This document shows, piece after piece, positions 23,971 to 36,557 of a stretch of 64,000 nucleotides of DNA (positions are counted from its first letter, which is position 1; each line of letters starts with the position of its first letter). The DNA lies in contig NC_031473.1 in assembly GCF_000006565.2 (NCBI RefSeq), positions 3,582,984-3,646,983 of the forward strand. The letters are read 5' to 3'. The translations under genes were made by a program, and so were the position numbers. This stretch comes from Toxoplasma gondii ME49 (Eukaryota > Apicomplexa > Conoidasida > Eucoccidiorida > Sarcocystidae). Under the pieces are notes generated by a model. It ran no database searches. It was not told the DNA's origin and was given only the letters and a program-made list of their open reading frames with translations.

Positions 23971-24662
23971 CGTGAACCTTGAATACAGAACATGACCGAG
24001 GCTGTTGTCAGCCACAGCATTGCTTCAGATGAGGTGCTACAGCAAGGCAATCCTCATCCCACATCTGTCGCGGGAGAATCGCGTGTGTGATCAGCGGAAA
24101 ACGGTAGACATCGTTCACACAAGTGCCCCCGCCGGGGTCAAGACTGAGGGTTTGCGATGGCGCAACGGCGTCGCGCCTTGGCCTGGATATCATTTTGGAT
24201 CGAAGGAGTGGACAGTTTCTAGGCGCGCTGTCGCATCTCGAGCATACTGGTCGAGAGGGAAAGGTCGATGTGCCATAGGACGCATCTGATGTAGAACGAG
24301 GAGAAGAATAGCACCGTCGATGGATGGTGGGATCAGAGTGGCGCACACAACTGCATCTACGCTTGCATTCCATCTTAGTCTCCTCTCGCACTTCCATGTT
24401 GTCGTAGGGTTGCTCATACGGCTGGGTTGTCTCGCAACCTTCACGGATAATTGGGTCGCCGGACGGTGCGGCAAGGGGGATGGACAGCGGTTCGCAGTGC
24501 ACTGTTAGGTGGTCGCCTGTAACGCGATCGGAGGTGTCCCTGCTGGGGCTATTGGAGTGTGTCTCGGATCGACGCCATTTGGAGATGACGAACAAGGCCG
24601 CAGGCCTACACCAGCGAGGGCTGCCAGGCGGTCCGGCGTTTCAGCGGAGCGTGGGCGGTTTC
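23971..24662. repeat. Long direct repeat, copy 1 (spacing 1294 bp)
   Basis: Nearly identical over about 690 bases to 25265-25956, with a handful of substitutions (for example near 24298/25592 and 24541/25835). It diverges sharply after the shared GTGGGCGGTTTC. It contains the conserved protein-like reading TEAVV and SDEVLQQGNPHPTSV. Confidence 0.92.
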
Positions 24663-25264
24663 CCTACTGTGTCCGGTGTCGCGTTGTTGGTGATGTTTGT
24701 TGTCCAGGAGCGGCGGGTAGGTGACTCGACGCCGAAGCTCAAGTCCATTTAATGCGCGTGGGAGTGTGGTGGTATCGGTGCAGTCGAGGTGCGTCGGCAA
24801 TGCATTCGTCATCCCACGGATTTTTGAAGAGGGCACGGCATTGTTCTCCGAACGAAGACAGCAGCCTTTCACGCATGTTTTAGTAACGACGGGCGCAACG
24901 CGGGATTCGTAATCCGTGAGCGTGATGCAACATGATCTGAATGTGGTAATTCCTTCGCTGGGGTGTTTGTTCTCTACATATTCAGAGAAGGACGATATGG
25001 TTCCAGATGTGGAATATCAGTGAAATCGAGTGACATGCTTTGCAGGCTATACGCGACTTCCGGCAATGTTAGGTATTGCACAAGGCGCTGGCATCTGTCT
25101 CGGGAGGCATCCGCCTAGTGGCCATCCAGGCGACATGCCGATTCTAGCAAGATACGACACGGTACCCACCGTCGCAAGCGGCTGTGGGCCTTCTCATAGT
25201 GTGACCGCTGCCGCGTTTGTGATACTATCTGTTGTTCAGCCTCAGGCAGTAGGCAGCCCGACCC

Positions 25265-25956
25265 CGTGAACCTTGAATACAGAACATGACCGAGGCTGTT
25301 GTCAGCCGCAGCATTGCTTCAGATGAGGTGCTACAGCAAGGCAATCCTCATCCCACATCTGTCGCGGGAGAATCGCGTGTGTGATCAGCGGAAAACGGTA
25401 GACATCGTTCACACAAGTGCCCCCGCCGGGGTCAAGACTGAGGGTTTGCGATGGCGCAACGGCGTCGCGCCTTGGCCTGGATATCATTTTGGATCGAAGG
25501 AGTGGACAGTTTCTAGGCGCGCTGTCGCATCTCGAGCATACTGGTCGAGAGGGAAAGGTCGATGTGCCATAGGACGCATCTGATGTAGAATGAGGAGAAG
25601 AATAGCGCCGTCGATGGATGGTGGGATCAGAGTGGCGCACACAACTGCATCTACGCTTGCATTCCATCTTAGTCTCCTCTCGCACTTCCATGTTGTCGTA
25701 GGGTTGCTCATACGGCTGGGTTGTCTCGCAACCTTCACGGATAATTGGGTCGCCGGACGGTGCGGCAAGGGGGATGGACAGCGGTTCGCAGTGCACTGTT
25801 AGGTGGTCGCCTGTAACGCGATCGGAGGTGTCCCCGCTGGGGCTATTGGAATGTGTCTCGGATCGACGCCATTTGGAGATGACGAACAAGGCCGCAGGCC
25901 TACACCAGCGAGGGCTGCCAGGCGGTCCGGCGTTTCAGCGGAGCGTGGGCGGTTTC
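25265..25956. repeat. Long direct repeat, copy 2 (spacing 1294 bp)
   Basis: Second copy of 23971-24662. Near-identity against the much greater divergence of other cassettes points to recent unequal crossing over or gene conversion within block 1. Confidence 0.92.
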
Positions 25957-27164
25957 GTAGTGTGGCCTCTGTTGCGTCTGTGCTGGTGCTTACTGTCCAG
26001 GTTATGGATGTAGGCACCGCGACGCAGCATGCGACTGAGGCTGTTGTCGGTGACTGCAAGGCCTCAGATGAGGTGTTACAATAATGCAATCCTCGTCCCA
26101 CGTCTGTTGCGGTGGAACTGTGCGTGTGGTCATCGGGAGATGGTGAACATCCGCTGCACAGGTGTCACTGGCGGTGTCCATGCTGAAGGTTTGTGACGGC
26201 GCAAGGGTGTCATGCGTTGGATCGAATGCCGTCTCTTGGGCTGATTGTCCTGTCTTAATCCGGGTGCCGTTCGTTTAAGGTCGCTACAGCAGCTACCCAC
26301 TTTTTGCGTCCTAGTTGAAAAGTTTAGCTCCATGTGCCATGGGATGCCCACTGCCATAGCGCGGGAAAAATTCTGTCCTGGACAGACGGCGGAGTCAGAG
26401 TGGTGAAGAGAACCACATCTAATTTTGCTTTTGTTGAATATTGCTTCCAGCATTTTTTGCTACCACGTGATTGTTCGTATGTCAGGCGTCCTGCGGCAGT
26501 GGGAACGGAGTACCGCATGTGCTCGGATGTGATCAACAACGATCCAAATGTCGCATCTTGGTGATTTGCACTGCCGCATTGAATTGACTTCCGATGTGAT
26601 TTTGTGAGACGGTTACACGGTGTATCAGGTGGTAGGCGCAGGCATAGAGACAGGACACACCTAGCGTGCAGGACACTGCATCAGTAAATGAATGGGATGA
26701 GCAACGCGTTCTGACCGACGTTGGCACTAGCGCAAAAGGAGAGAGGAGGCCACCAAGGCGCGCTTGCATCGCGGTTGCAGTACAGCTGGTGCCACGCGAT
26801 TCGTGTTCCGACTCCATGTTCCGCGGGACGCAAGAGGACCCCGAAACGCCTCGCTCCTCCCATTGTCTTCGCGATCGTAGTCAGAGGCTCGCACCTTCCA
26901 GAGGCCCACGAATGAGGGAACCCTGTGGGCGCCCATCATCAATGTAGTACTGGGGCACACTGACAAAACGTCTACGCCCGCGCATGTGACGGGACGTTTT
27001 GTCCGGAAATCATCGGGCAAGTCATCAACTGTTTCCTCTCACGAAAAAGAAAAAGAAACGTAATGGCTTGTTCACATGAACCAATCACCAGCGAACGCTG
27101 GTCTGTGTGCAGCTGCAATGTTGAAAGCGGAGGGGAATGCAGCGGCGTCTGCGCGTTGCTTGAG

Positions 27165-27392
27165 ATGGCGGCTCGGGTTCAGAGCTGGACTCCACTAATA
27201 GTATTTTTCACTCTGGTTTTTGTATGTCATACGTTTCGAGAGTGCGGGTGTGTGGCTATCGCCAAACCCGTGTGTTCGCCTTGGCTGGCAGGGTATCTCC
27301 GCTCAGCCTCGACCAGGGGCATCGACGGGCCTCTTTACCCCTTGAACGAGGCCCCTAATCTGTTCGGGCGCAGAAGGGGTGTTTTCCGTTAG
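27165..27392 (+). CDS. Signal-peptide exon opening cassette block 2
   Basis: ATG at 27165 starts a textbook secretory signal: MAARVQSWTP then the core LIVFFTLVFVC, then a Cys/Ala-rich region, SPWLAGYLRSAS and PNLFGR. The frame is also open upstream to an ATG at 27063, but the later start gives a normal signal length. It stops at 27390. Compared with the copy at 36307, small indels near 27347-27390 shift the frame: the block 3 sequence reads on openly as PNLFGRSRGVFGSANASATIA where this copy stops. At least one copy is therefore frameshifted or misread. The roughly 250 bases upstream are almost identical in both copies and probably include the promoter. Confidence 0.55.
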   Translation: MAARVQSWTPLIVFFTLVFVCHTFRECGCVAIAKPVCSPWLAGYLRSASTRGIDGPLYPLNEAPNLFGRRRGVFR

Positions 27393-30300
27393 TGCCAATG
27401 CGTCTGCGACTATAGCTAGCTTGTATGACGAGGAGTTTCGTCCACTCTCTGTGATATGAACGTCTGCCTGTGCCTGTGGTGCTGAGGAACGAAATAGCGT
27501 TTCAGGCTTCTGCCCTGTTGTCAGGCGACGCAGGCTCCTAACGGCAATGGAGACGCAGGACCCAGTAGACAAACGCTGACTTCAAGAGTGATGCAGGCGC
27601 CCCTACAGCGATTGTATTGTTTCGCGGTATCGGCTTCATTTGCGCGCGAAGAAAGTAGGAACATCCCGACGTTTGAGAGTTTCCAGCTGGAGCAAACAGC
27701 TACCTCGCGACGTGAAGTAGACTGATGTCCCTTGTTGTTGGAGTGCGGGTTGCCGACCTGCGGAAGGATGGCGTCGTGATGAACATCTTGAGAGTCGTAT
27801 TATAACCCTCGACATTGGACACCTGGCAACGCCTCTTGCGGCGCCACTAGTGATTCACGTTCTGGTAATCTCGGCCATGTTGGTAGCGGGATGCGCGTTA
27901 TGGGCGTGTTCGATTAGCAGCTGGAAAACAGTGTTAGCATCGACATGATTGCTATGCGGCAATTGTGGGAGGGATGGGCGTAGGTGCGCGATGCTTGCTC
28001 CGGAGACTGTACATGTCGACACGTTTAGAGTTGAGGTCGGATGTCTCGGGGACAGTCAGACTAGCGAGGTGCGGTGATATTTTGGCAGTCTGTGCTGGTG
28101 AGGTGTGTCGTGCCTCGTCAGGCGACGCGGGACAAGAAAACAACGGTGTTTGAGAAAGTCTAAGCATGGTATATCTCAGGGGCACCTTTGTATCCTGCCA
28201 TGAACTGGGCATGTACTTGTGTCGGGAATACTGTCACATTTGTGGCAGCTTTGAGCTCTGCAGGAAGCCTCGTGGGAAAGTCCTCCGGTCGGCGGGTATC
28301 GACAACGCCCGATTGGATGTCGTAGCTCCCTGAAACGCGTTCTGATCAATGACGTTCAGCCCATTGCCATCATGGCTCACCTGGGCGATTGACAAGGAGG
28401 TGTGCCAGTGTTCATCACCTTTTTGTATGCGAGCGCGTTGTTGTCTGCCACTATGCAGAAGCAGCTTGTAGGCACCTCAGCCGCGTGAACCGTCTGGGTG
28501 GTTTGTACGCTGCCATTCGGCCAGAGGCTCGATGAGTTGTAGCATTGCGTATTCAACCTCTTCGCTCCTCGGTATATTGATTACGGTGGTCAGCAGCAAA
28601 ACCGGGGGATTCCTAGCGGCTGGCCTGTTAATCCTGCTTGAGCGAGGTTGACGTCGAGTCGAGTGCTGTCTTGTGTTCATGAAGGCGGAGGAAGCAAACC
28701 CACCAGTCGCAGTCCCAGACGACGTCAACGTGTTGATTCGGGGCGTCTGTCAAAGGCGTACCTGACTGAGTGTTCGATTCGTGTTGCGTGCTCTGACGAT
28801 GCTGGATGGCGTGGGTTCGGTGATTCGTTGATCATTATGGAACGTGCGTGGGGTCGAGGCGCTGGGGATCGCACGGGTTTGATGTTTGGGGATCGCAATG
28901 GTTGTGCCTGATTCAGTCCTGGAGGGCGGGATTTCGTCGGCAGTTCCGCGGAAAATTCGATGATCTCGAGGTTGGAGGATGTGTGAGCAGTAGGTTCCAG
29001 TGTCACTAGGCCTGCGTACGTCTTGGCGGTTTTTGACAGTGCATTTGGTGGCACCAGCACCCTCAGGTTAGCCGAATTGTTTTTTGTCAATACAGCACAA
29101 TCCAATATTGGTAACTGTGGGTGACGCGAGTGCCATGGTGGAGGCACTGTATATGCGGCGAGCAGCTGTGAGCAAATTCGTGACCTTATTGTGTGGGAGG
29201 CGATTTCTGGCTGCCCCTGTGTAGCAAGAGCTTGTAGGCACATCAACCGCGTGAATCGTCTGGGTGGCTTGTACGCTGCCATTCGACCAGAGACTCGATG
29301 AGTTGTAACATTGCGTGTTCAATCTCTTCGCGCCTCGGTATATTGGTTATGGCGGCCAGCCGCAAACTGGGGGATTCTTTGTGGCTTCCCTGCTATTCTT
29401 GCATGAGCGGGGTTGACGTCAAGTCGAGTTGTGTCTTGTGTTCATGAACGCGGTGGAAGGAACCCACCAGTCGCAGTCCCAGACGACGTCAACGTGTTGA
29501 TGCAGGGCGACGGTCAAAGGCGTACCTGGCGGAGTGTTTGATTCGCGTTGCGTGTCCTGTGATTGCTGGCTGGCATCAGTTCAATGAGCCGTTGACCATT
29601 CTCAATCGTCAGTGAGGCCGACGGGATGAGGATGGCAGGGTTTTGAAGTCTGGGGGTCGCAATGGCTGTGCTGAATTCTGTGCGTGGGAGGCGGGATTGC
29701 GTCGTCAGGTCACGGGTACTTATGAGATTCTCGATGGTAGAGTAGGTGTCAGCAGTAGTTGCTAGTGTCACTAGGTCTGCGGACTCCTCAGGGCTCGTTG
29801 GCTGTGCAATCGATGCATCGGCATGCCGAGGTAAGGCGCATTGCTGCATGACTGCACAGCGGTATCCTGTTCTCATACGTCGGTGACGCGAGGGCCACCG
29901 CGGAGGAATTGTGTGTGTGGCGATCGATTGAGATCAGCTCCGTCACAATGGTTCATTGCGGGAGGTCGTTGCTGCCTCTGTCACTGTATAGCAAGCGCTA
30001 GTAGGCACATGAGCCCCTGAGACTTTTGGGCGGGGTGTCGACTGGCATTTCTGGTGAGGCTCGATAAGCCGCGCTGTTGCGTGGCCATCTGCCTCGCTAT
30101 TCGGTAGCTGATTCTTTTGGCCACCCGATGCTGATGAGATGCTTTGTCGCGTCATTCCAAATGAGTGGGAGTGACGCCGAATCGAGTATAGGGTTGCGGT
30201 TATGAGAGGAGTGGAACGAAGCCGGCCATTCGTGCTCCTGCGGCACGTACCTGTTAATGTTGGGCGTTTGCCAAGAGTGTGTGCGGTGGTTGGATTGATT

Positions 30301-30468
30301 CGGCATGCTTGTCTCGAGTATGCTGGACGACACAAAATCAAGGATTCGTTGAGCACTATGCGTCGTGAAGGCGGTTGGTGTGATGAGGATGGCCAGCAAT
30401 CGGTGTTCGCGTTGGGCTAAAGACTGTATAAAATTTACGACATCGAACTTGGTTTTGGTGGCAATTTC

Positions 30469-30750
30469 GTGGTATCCATGGCGCCGTTGTGGTCTGGTGA
30501 AGCCAACAGAAGTGGATGCTACGTTGTCATAGAACGATGCCTCCTCGACGGTCGTTCGCAGTGTATTTTTGACCTCATCCTGCCGAAACCAAGAGAGTTG
30601 CTGCGTGACAGCACAGAGCGGAAACCGGTTGTGTTGTATGCGAAGCAGGATAATACTGTCGAGGACGCGCTGTGTGTCCGGCTAGCATCTGAGACCGAAT
30701 CCGTGATCTCTCGTTTGAGAGGAGATTGCTGCCTGTCACTCTGTAGGTAG
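30469..30750 (+). CDS. Cassette exon-like frame, well preserved
   Basis: An open frame of about 65 codons before the likely donor, with balanced composition (CYVVIERCLLDGRSQCIFDL) and an acidic end TVEDALC. That is where other cassettes have an acidic segment followed by LC and a GT. The last part of the frame, including CR before the stop, probably lies in the intron before the acceptor at 30746. It is one of the few long undamaged inner exons of block 2. Confidence 0.35.
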   Translation: MVSMAPLWSGEANRSGCYVVIERCLLDGRSQCIFDLILPKPRELLRDSTERKPVVLYAKQDNTVEDALCVRLASETESVISRLRGDCCLSLCR

Positions 30751-31663
30751 TTCTAGTAGGCACATGGGCAGCGTCGGACATGCCCGTGGATTGGACGCTG
30801 CGACTCCAGGAGGGGCTTGATGTGCTGCATTTTCGCATATCCATCGTTCTCTCTCTTTGGTGACTGAAAACGGTTGCCAGCCGTGAACGGTGAGCGTCTG
30901 TGTGCCTCTTCTGCTGATCGGGGATGAGAGGTGATGACGTCGAGTCGAGTGCTGTGTTGTGTTCGTGAAAGCGGTGGAACCAAGCCCACCAGTCGCAGTC
31001 CCCGACGGGGTCATCGTGTTGATGCAGGGCGACTGTCAAAGGCGTACCTGACGGAGTGTTCGATTCATATTGCGTGACCTGCGACTTCTGGATCGCATGA
31101 GTTCAATGAGCCGTTGATCATTCTAAATCGTGATTGAGGCCGATGTGATGAGGATGGCACGGATTTGAGGTCTGGGGATTGTTGCCGCGGTACACAATCA
31201 CTGCATGGAATGTCGGAGTCTGCCGGTGATTCCGCGGTATACATGAACATCTCGAGGATGGACGAGCCTTCGGCAGTAGGTACTAGGTTTGTAAGTGCGC
31301 GTTCTCCTCGACGGTCGCTGTCAATGCATTTGGTGACCTCTGCATGAGGGGGTGAATTGCGTTACTGTATCGCCGGAAAGTGTGACCCGCATAGAGTATG
31401 TGGGCGATGAGAGTGACGGTGAGGATGATCTGTGTGTTTGGCGCCCAGCCGATATCTGTGTTGTCGCTTCTTTTTATGTCGATCCATGGCTATCTTCCTG
31501 CAGGATCAGAAAGTAGGAGGACTCGACTTTCCGTTAGTACAAGCAAGGCGCTGGCACGGTGTCCAAGAGATGCCCGCTGTGCTGGCATGTGTGACTATCC
31601 TCTTTCGTGAATGACACAGTTTCACATCCGAAATCGGTGACGTGCAGTGATTATTAACGCTGC

Positions 31664-31858
31664 GTGAGTGGGAGCGATATCCAATCGTGTGCAGGCCTTG
31701 CTATTACGAATGATGTGGAACCAAGCCCACCAGGCGCAGTCCCCGATGACGTCAACCGGTTAATGCGATGCATCGGTCAAACGCGTACCAGGCTTAGCGA
31801 TCGACTCGCGTTCCGTTATCTAAGCATGCTGGTTGACGTACGTCCAATGGGGCGTTGA
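31664..31858 (+). CDS. Cassette segment with intact PPxAVPDDV frame
   Basis: This copy keeps open a region that is cut by a stop in most cassettes: VEPSPPGAVPDDVNRLM then a basic stretch. Other copies read PPVAVPDDVNVLIRG and stop about six codons later. It is useful as a reference for the ancestral reading frame. Confidence 0.3.
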   Translation: MSGSDIQSCAGLAITNDVEPSPPGAVPDDVNRLMRCIGQTRTRLSDRLAFRYLSMLVDVRPMGR

Positions 31859-32703
31859 CGTCAGGTTTTTGAGGCCTGGGGCTCGCTACGGCTTGGCTTG
31901 ATTCACCGCATTGAAGGCGGGATTTTTCCGGTAGTTTCGCGGTATGCATGAGACTATCGCGAAGTGGAGGCGCCTTCAGCAGTAGGCGCTAGGCTTCTAA
32001 GCTACGCTGGTTCGTCGACGGCCGTTCGCAGCGCATCTGGTGACGTCGGCCTTTCGAGATCCCAAATGGTGTGTAGGTCGGTGACGCAGTGAGAATTGCT
32101 ATATGTGCGTGCGCTGGACCAGGTCGGATAAAGTGTGTGTCTGGCGAGCGGTTGAGGTCGCCTCTTACACTTCCGCGTTCGGCTTTCGCTGTTAATTGCT
32201 GCTGCACAGCTGGAATCAGTAGGAGCCCTGGCATTTCTGTCAGTCGCGCAGGGGTGGTGTCAGAGTGCCCAGGATAGGGACAGTTTAATGAAGTGTGTGG
32301 ACATTGTTTCCGTTCGCTGGTTGTGTGGACCACCCGCGAACCGTGGCATCCAATGCCTGTTAACTCCGGATCACGGGGAGGAGTGGCATCGATGCGACTG
32401 ACGCTGTTTGGTTATGCTGGAACCAAGCCCACCAGTCGTGCCGTTGGGCGTAGTGTCGGTTGCTGTGATGAGACTCTGAACAGCGTTATCGACGGTGCGA
32501 GTAGTGCCGTTTCTGTGCTGAGTGTAGATGGATGTGTGGCTTGAAGTGTGCGTTTTGGCCGATGTGGTGACGGTGACGAAGATTCAGAGTTTGACGTTAG
32601 AGCGACTGCAGACTAGTCACATGGTGCACTGTCGTCTTCATGTCAGCGATGGCGCGAAGTACACCACCATCTCGAGGATTGGTGGCGGCAGCGGCTGCGG
32701 GTG

Positions 32704-32723
32704 NNNNNNNNNNNNNNNNNNNN
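32704..32723. other. Assembly gap (20 N)
   Basis: The flanks match 40515 and 40537 in block 3, where 22 bases lie between them, so the true gap is probably about 22 bases. Confidence 0.95.
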
Positions 32724-35700
32724 TTCAAGAGCGGTCCTTGACAGCACAGTTGACGAACTCACTACGTGAGGTCAATCGCGTTGCTCATTGTCAGGAAAAC
32801 ATCGCCCTGGTGGTGTGTCTAGTTCAGCGCAGGGCCAGCCTGGATGTACTGTGCGTTTGGAGAGCGGTAGAGAGGACCCGTGACGTCCTTGTTTGGGGTC
32901 GACGGATGTGTGTCGCTGTGCAGGTGCAGCGTGTAGGGGCGGTAACCTGTCAGTCAGTACCGCATGAGAGATGGCATGGTATCCAGCAGAGACACAACAC
33001 GCTGAATTGCTTGGGCATCAATTCCGTTCTCTGGCTGTGTGAGCCACCCGCGAACCGTGGCATCCAATGCCTGTTAATCCCGGATCACAGGGAGGAGTGA
33101 CATCGAGCCGACTGATGCTGTTTGGTTGTGCTGGAGCCAAGCCCGCCAGTCGCCAGTCGTGCTTTCTGGGGTTGTGTCTCCTGCTGCAGTGATTCTGGCA
33201 AGAGCGCGCGTTACGCGCTGTGCGACTAGTGGTGTTTCTGTGCTGTGTATATAGGAATGCGTGACTCGAGACGCGGGGTGTGCCACTTCCGGCATGAAGC
33301 CTGCCGATGTGACGAAGATGACAATAGTGACGACTGCGAATTTTCTGGTCTGGAGAGGCTGCTGATTATTCACATCGTCCATTGTGGTACTCATGTCGCC
33401 GATGCTGTGGTGTGCATCACCACCTTGACGAGCGGTGTAGGCAGTAGCTGTGGAAGCTAGCCTTTCATAATGCATTGATTTAACGACAATCGTTCGCGTC
33501 GACCTTGATGACATCAGCACGCTGTAAACAAGTGGGGTGCTGTGAATGAGGTCAGTGCCGCCTTGGTTTTTTGTGTGGGTCAAGGGAGTGTCTGGTGCGA
33601 CGAACTCTGTGTTCGGCAATCGGCCTGATGGTATTCAAAGCTTCATGTTTCAGGGTCGGGTGCTTCTTGCCACTGCCTAGGAACAAGACGTAGGAACATT
33701 ACTGTGCCTGGATGTGTGGATGGTGTGGGTTTAGTAAATTATCGAGCAGCACCTTGAAGTACAGCTACCTTGTTACGACGTCCCCCCCCAGCTATTTAGT
33801 ACTATTTATCCCTTCCGGAGAAAATTGGTTATCTTTAATCTCCGGCAGTTGACCCCGCTACGAGCTGCAGTCGGGGAGATTTCTTGTGTCTTACCTGCTA
33901 ACCGAGGATGAGCGGAATCGACATCGAGTCGAATGTTGTATTGTGTGTGTGAAAACGGTGGAATCACGCCCACCAGTTGCTGTCCCCGACGACGCCGACC
34001 CGATTGATGAGATGCGTCTCTCAAACGCATAACCGGCTCAATGTTTAATTCGTATTGCGTGCCCTGAGTTTGACAGATGGAGTGGGTCCAATGAGTCGTT
34101 GACCATTCTAAATCGTGGATGATGTCGAGATGATGAGGACAGTAGTGTTTTGAGGACCGGGGTTTGGTGTCGCGGTACCTCGATTCGCTGTATGGAAGGC
34201 GGGATTTTGTCGGCGGTACGGCGGTACATATGAGGACCTCGACGTTGGAGGAGTTGTCAGCAGTAGCTGTGTGTTGGGACAGTGCCACTTTGTTGGTACT
34301 TGTGGGTGAGTCGAGCGCCGGCGAGGAGGGACTCTGTGTTAGGTCACGGGCCGACGCCAGATGTGTGACTTTCTGTGGTTTCGGTCGCGTGTTGCGTGTT
34401 GCTGTGTAGAAGCGAAGAGTAGGAACGCTGGCCTTTGTGGCGGTTCAACGGCGGCGTAGGAAGGGTGTCCAGGAGAGGGATCGTTTGCTGAATGGCATGG
34501 GTGTTGTTTTCGTTCGCTGGTTGTGTGGACCACCCGCGATTCACTGCATGTTCCTGTCAGAAACGGATGACGGGAAGGAGTGAGTTCGAGGCGTGAGACG
34601 GTGTTTGGTTGTGGTGGCCGTGGAGCCCACAGCACCAGCCGTGGCGGCGTAGTCTCGGTCGCGACGGTAAGACTGTTAGGAGCGGGGGTGCCGGACTGTC
34701 CAACTGGTGGTGCGCATGCAGAATACGCAGGGCGGTTTGGCGAGAGGCGCGCGGTTTGCATTTGCAGATGTGAAACCGGCTACTGTGATGGAGGTAGCAT
34801 CGTTTCAGGTATTGTCGTTTGCTACGCCTGTAGATGGTTCACACCCTGCGTGGAGTCATTTATCTCGGTGATGCTGCGATGTACATCACCTCGTGAAGGA
34901 TCGGGGGAGGCGAATGTTGTGGTTGCTACCGTTTGATAGTGGATTTGTTCAACAGCGATCCGTGGCAGCGCGGTTGATGACGGTAGCACGCTGACATCAA
35001 ACGCGTTTATGCATGTTATATTACTGACTCCCCGGTGCTGTAGCTGAGTCTGCAGGATGTCAGCGCGGGACATCTATGTTTTCGGCAGGCAGTTGAGATC
35101 GTATTGGATGCCTCAGTTTTGGGGGTCAACTCGTGTGTGTCACTGTACAGGAAACGATTGTAAGGACAGTATCCCGTCAGGACGTGTGGCAGATGTGTTG
35201 GCACGCATGGCGGGAAGCGGGGCAGTTTGCTTTACTGTGTGTGCGTCGTTTTCCGTCACTGGCGTTTGTTGGCCAACCGCGACTGGCGACAGTTGGAGTC
35301 TACTAACACTGGATCAAGAGGACTGATGTCGAGTAGATTGTCAATGTTTGGTTTTGCAGGGTGTGAAGCCAAACCCGCCAGTGGTGCGCTCCATCGTTTT
35401 CGCTATGGTGGCTCTGTAAAAAACGTCTGTAACGGTCTGCCCTACCAGTGCTTCTGCGCGTGCTGACTGTACAGGGCTGAGTGGGGCGAGGTGCGTGGTG
35501 TGCATTTTCAGGATTGATGGAGGTCCATGTGAAGCATGTGGCAACGATTCAGACATTGCCATTAGTTGCGCCTGCAGGTGATCACACTGAGCAATCATTC
35601 ACCCGTGTCGGCGATACTGCAATGTGCATCACCATCTCGAGGTGGTGTTCAAGCAGGAGTTGTGGCCGATAGAGTTTCATAGTGGAGCACCTCAATAGCA

Positions 35701-36306
35701 ATGGTTCACAGCGCATTTGATGACTGCACCACGCCGACATGGAACGCGTAGCCATGTATCAGGACACCGCCACCTTGTTGGTATATGTATGTCAAGCCAG
35801 TACCAGCGGCGACGAACAATGGGATGCAAACTCAGCGCTCATCACATTCGCTGCATCCCTTCTGATGCTCAGGCATTGCCCTTCGCTGTTTAGAATCATC
35901 AAGTAGGAACATTACTCCGTGTGTTCTATAGAGGTTGTGCGTGCATGGTTGCACTGGCTGAGCCATGACACGGCAGGGGACGCCTCAGTGAACGGTTCCT
36001 CCCAACGTCCCCGTGATCGGTGTGAGGATCTCGCGTCTTACAAAGGCCCACGAATGAGGGAACCCTGTGGGCGCCCATCACCAATGTAGTACTGGGGCAC
36101 ACTGACAAAACGTCTACGCCCGCGCATGTGACGGGACGTTTTGTCCGGAAACCATCGGGCAAGTCATCAACTGTTTCCTCTCACGAAAAAGAAAAAGAAA
36201 CGTAATGTCTTGTTCACATGAACCAATCACCAGCGAACGCTGGTCTGTGTGCAGCTGCAATGTTGAAAGCGGAGGAGAATGCAGCGGCGTCTGCGCGTTG
36301 CTTGAG

Positions 36307-36557
36307 ATGGCGGCTCGGGTTCAGAGCTGGACTCCACTAATAGTATTTTTCACTCTGGTTTTTGTATGTCATACGTTTCGAGAGTGCGGGTGTGTGGCTA
36401 TCGCCAAACCCGTGTGTTCGCCTTGGCTGGCAGGATATCTCCGCTCAGCCTCGACCAGGGGCATCGATGGGCCTCTTTACCCCTTGACGAGGACCCTAAT
36501 CTGTTCGGGCGCAGCAGGGGTGTTTTCGGTAGTGCCAATGCGTCTGCGACTATAGCT
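36307..36557 (+). CDS. Signal-peptide exon opening cassette block 3 (cut by N gap)
   Basis: Near-identical to the exon at 27165, 9142 bases away: the same ATG context, the same signal core and SPWLAGYL. A one-base deletion near 36487 moves the following segment to another frame, where it stays open into the gap (LFGRSRGVFGSANASATIA). The signal-peptide frame itself runs to a stop at 36555. A sequencing error, a real frameshift, or an intron placed here would each explain this. Confidence 0.5.

Larger units (their letters stand above)
20007..26900 (+). repeat. Cassette block 1 of an exon-repeat gene family
   Basis: Leader-type exon at 20007, then cassettes marked by YAG, nine bases, GTAGG or a close variant, with acceptors ending at 21241, 23187, 23944, 24707, 25239 and 26000. 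Successive spacings from 23187 are 757, 763, 532 and 761. Preserved protein-like pieces include 20535-20843 and 21242-21508; most others are interrupted. The stretch 23971-24662 is repeated almost exactly at 25265-25956, 1294 bases later. I read the block as one gene or pseudogene of an unrecognised secreted family. Confidence 0.6.
27165..35990 (+). repeat. Cassette block 2 of an exon-repeat gene family
   Basis: Signal-peptide exon, then eleven cassettes whose YAG acceptors end at 28458, 29224, 29991, 30746, 31503, 32209, 32923, 33680, 34409, 35150 and 35893. Spacings are 766, 767, 755, 757, 706, 714, 757, 729, 741 and 743. Each site has a pyrimidine-rich tract before it and GTAGG (or GTAAGG at 35160) nine bases after. 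Upstream of many acceptors an acidic segment ending LC is followed by GT, giving likely phase-0 introns of about 70-85 bases. The rest of each cassette has protein-like segments but also stops and frameshifts. Product unknown; the leader indicates secretion. Confidence 0.6.
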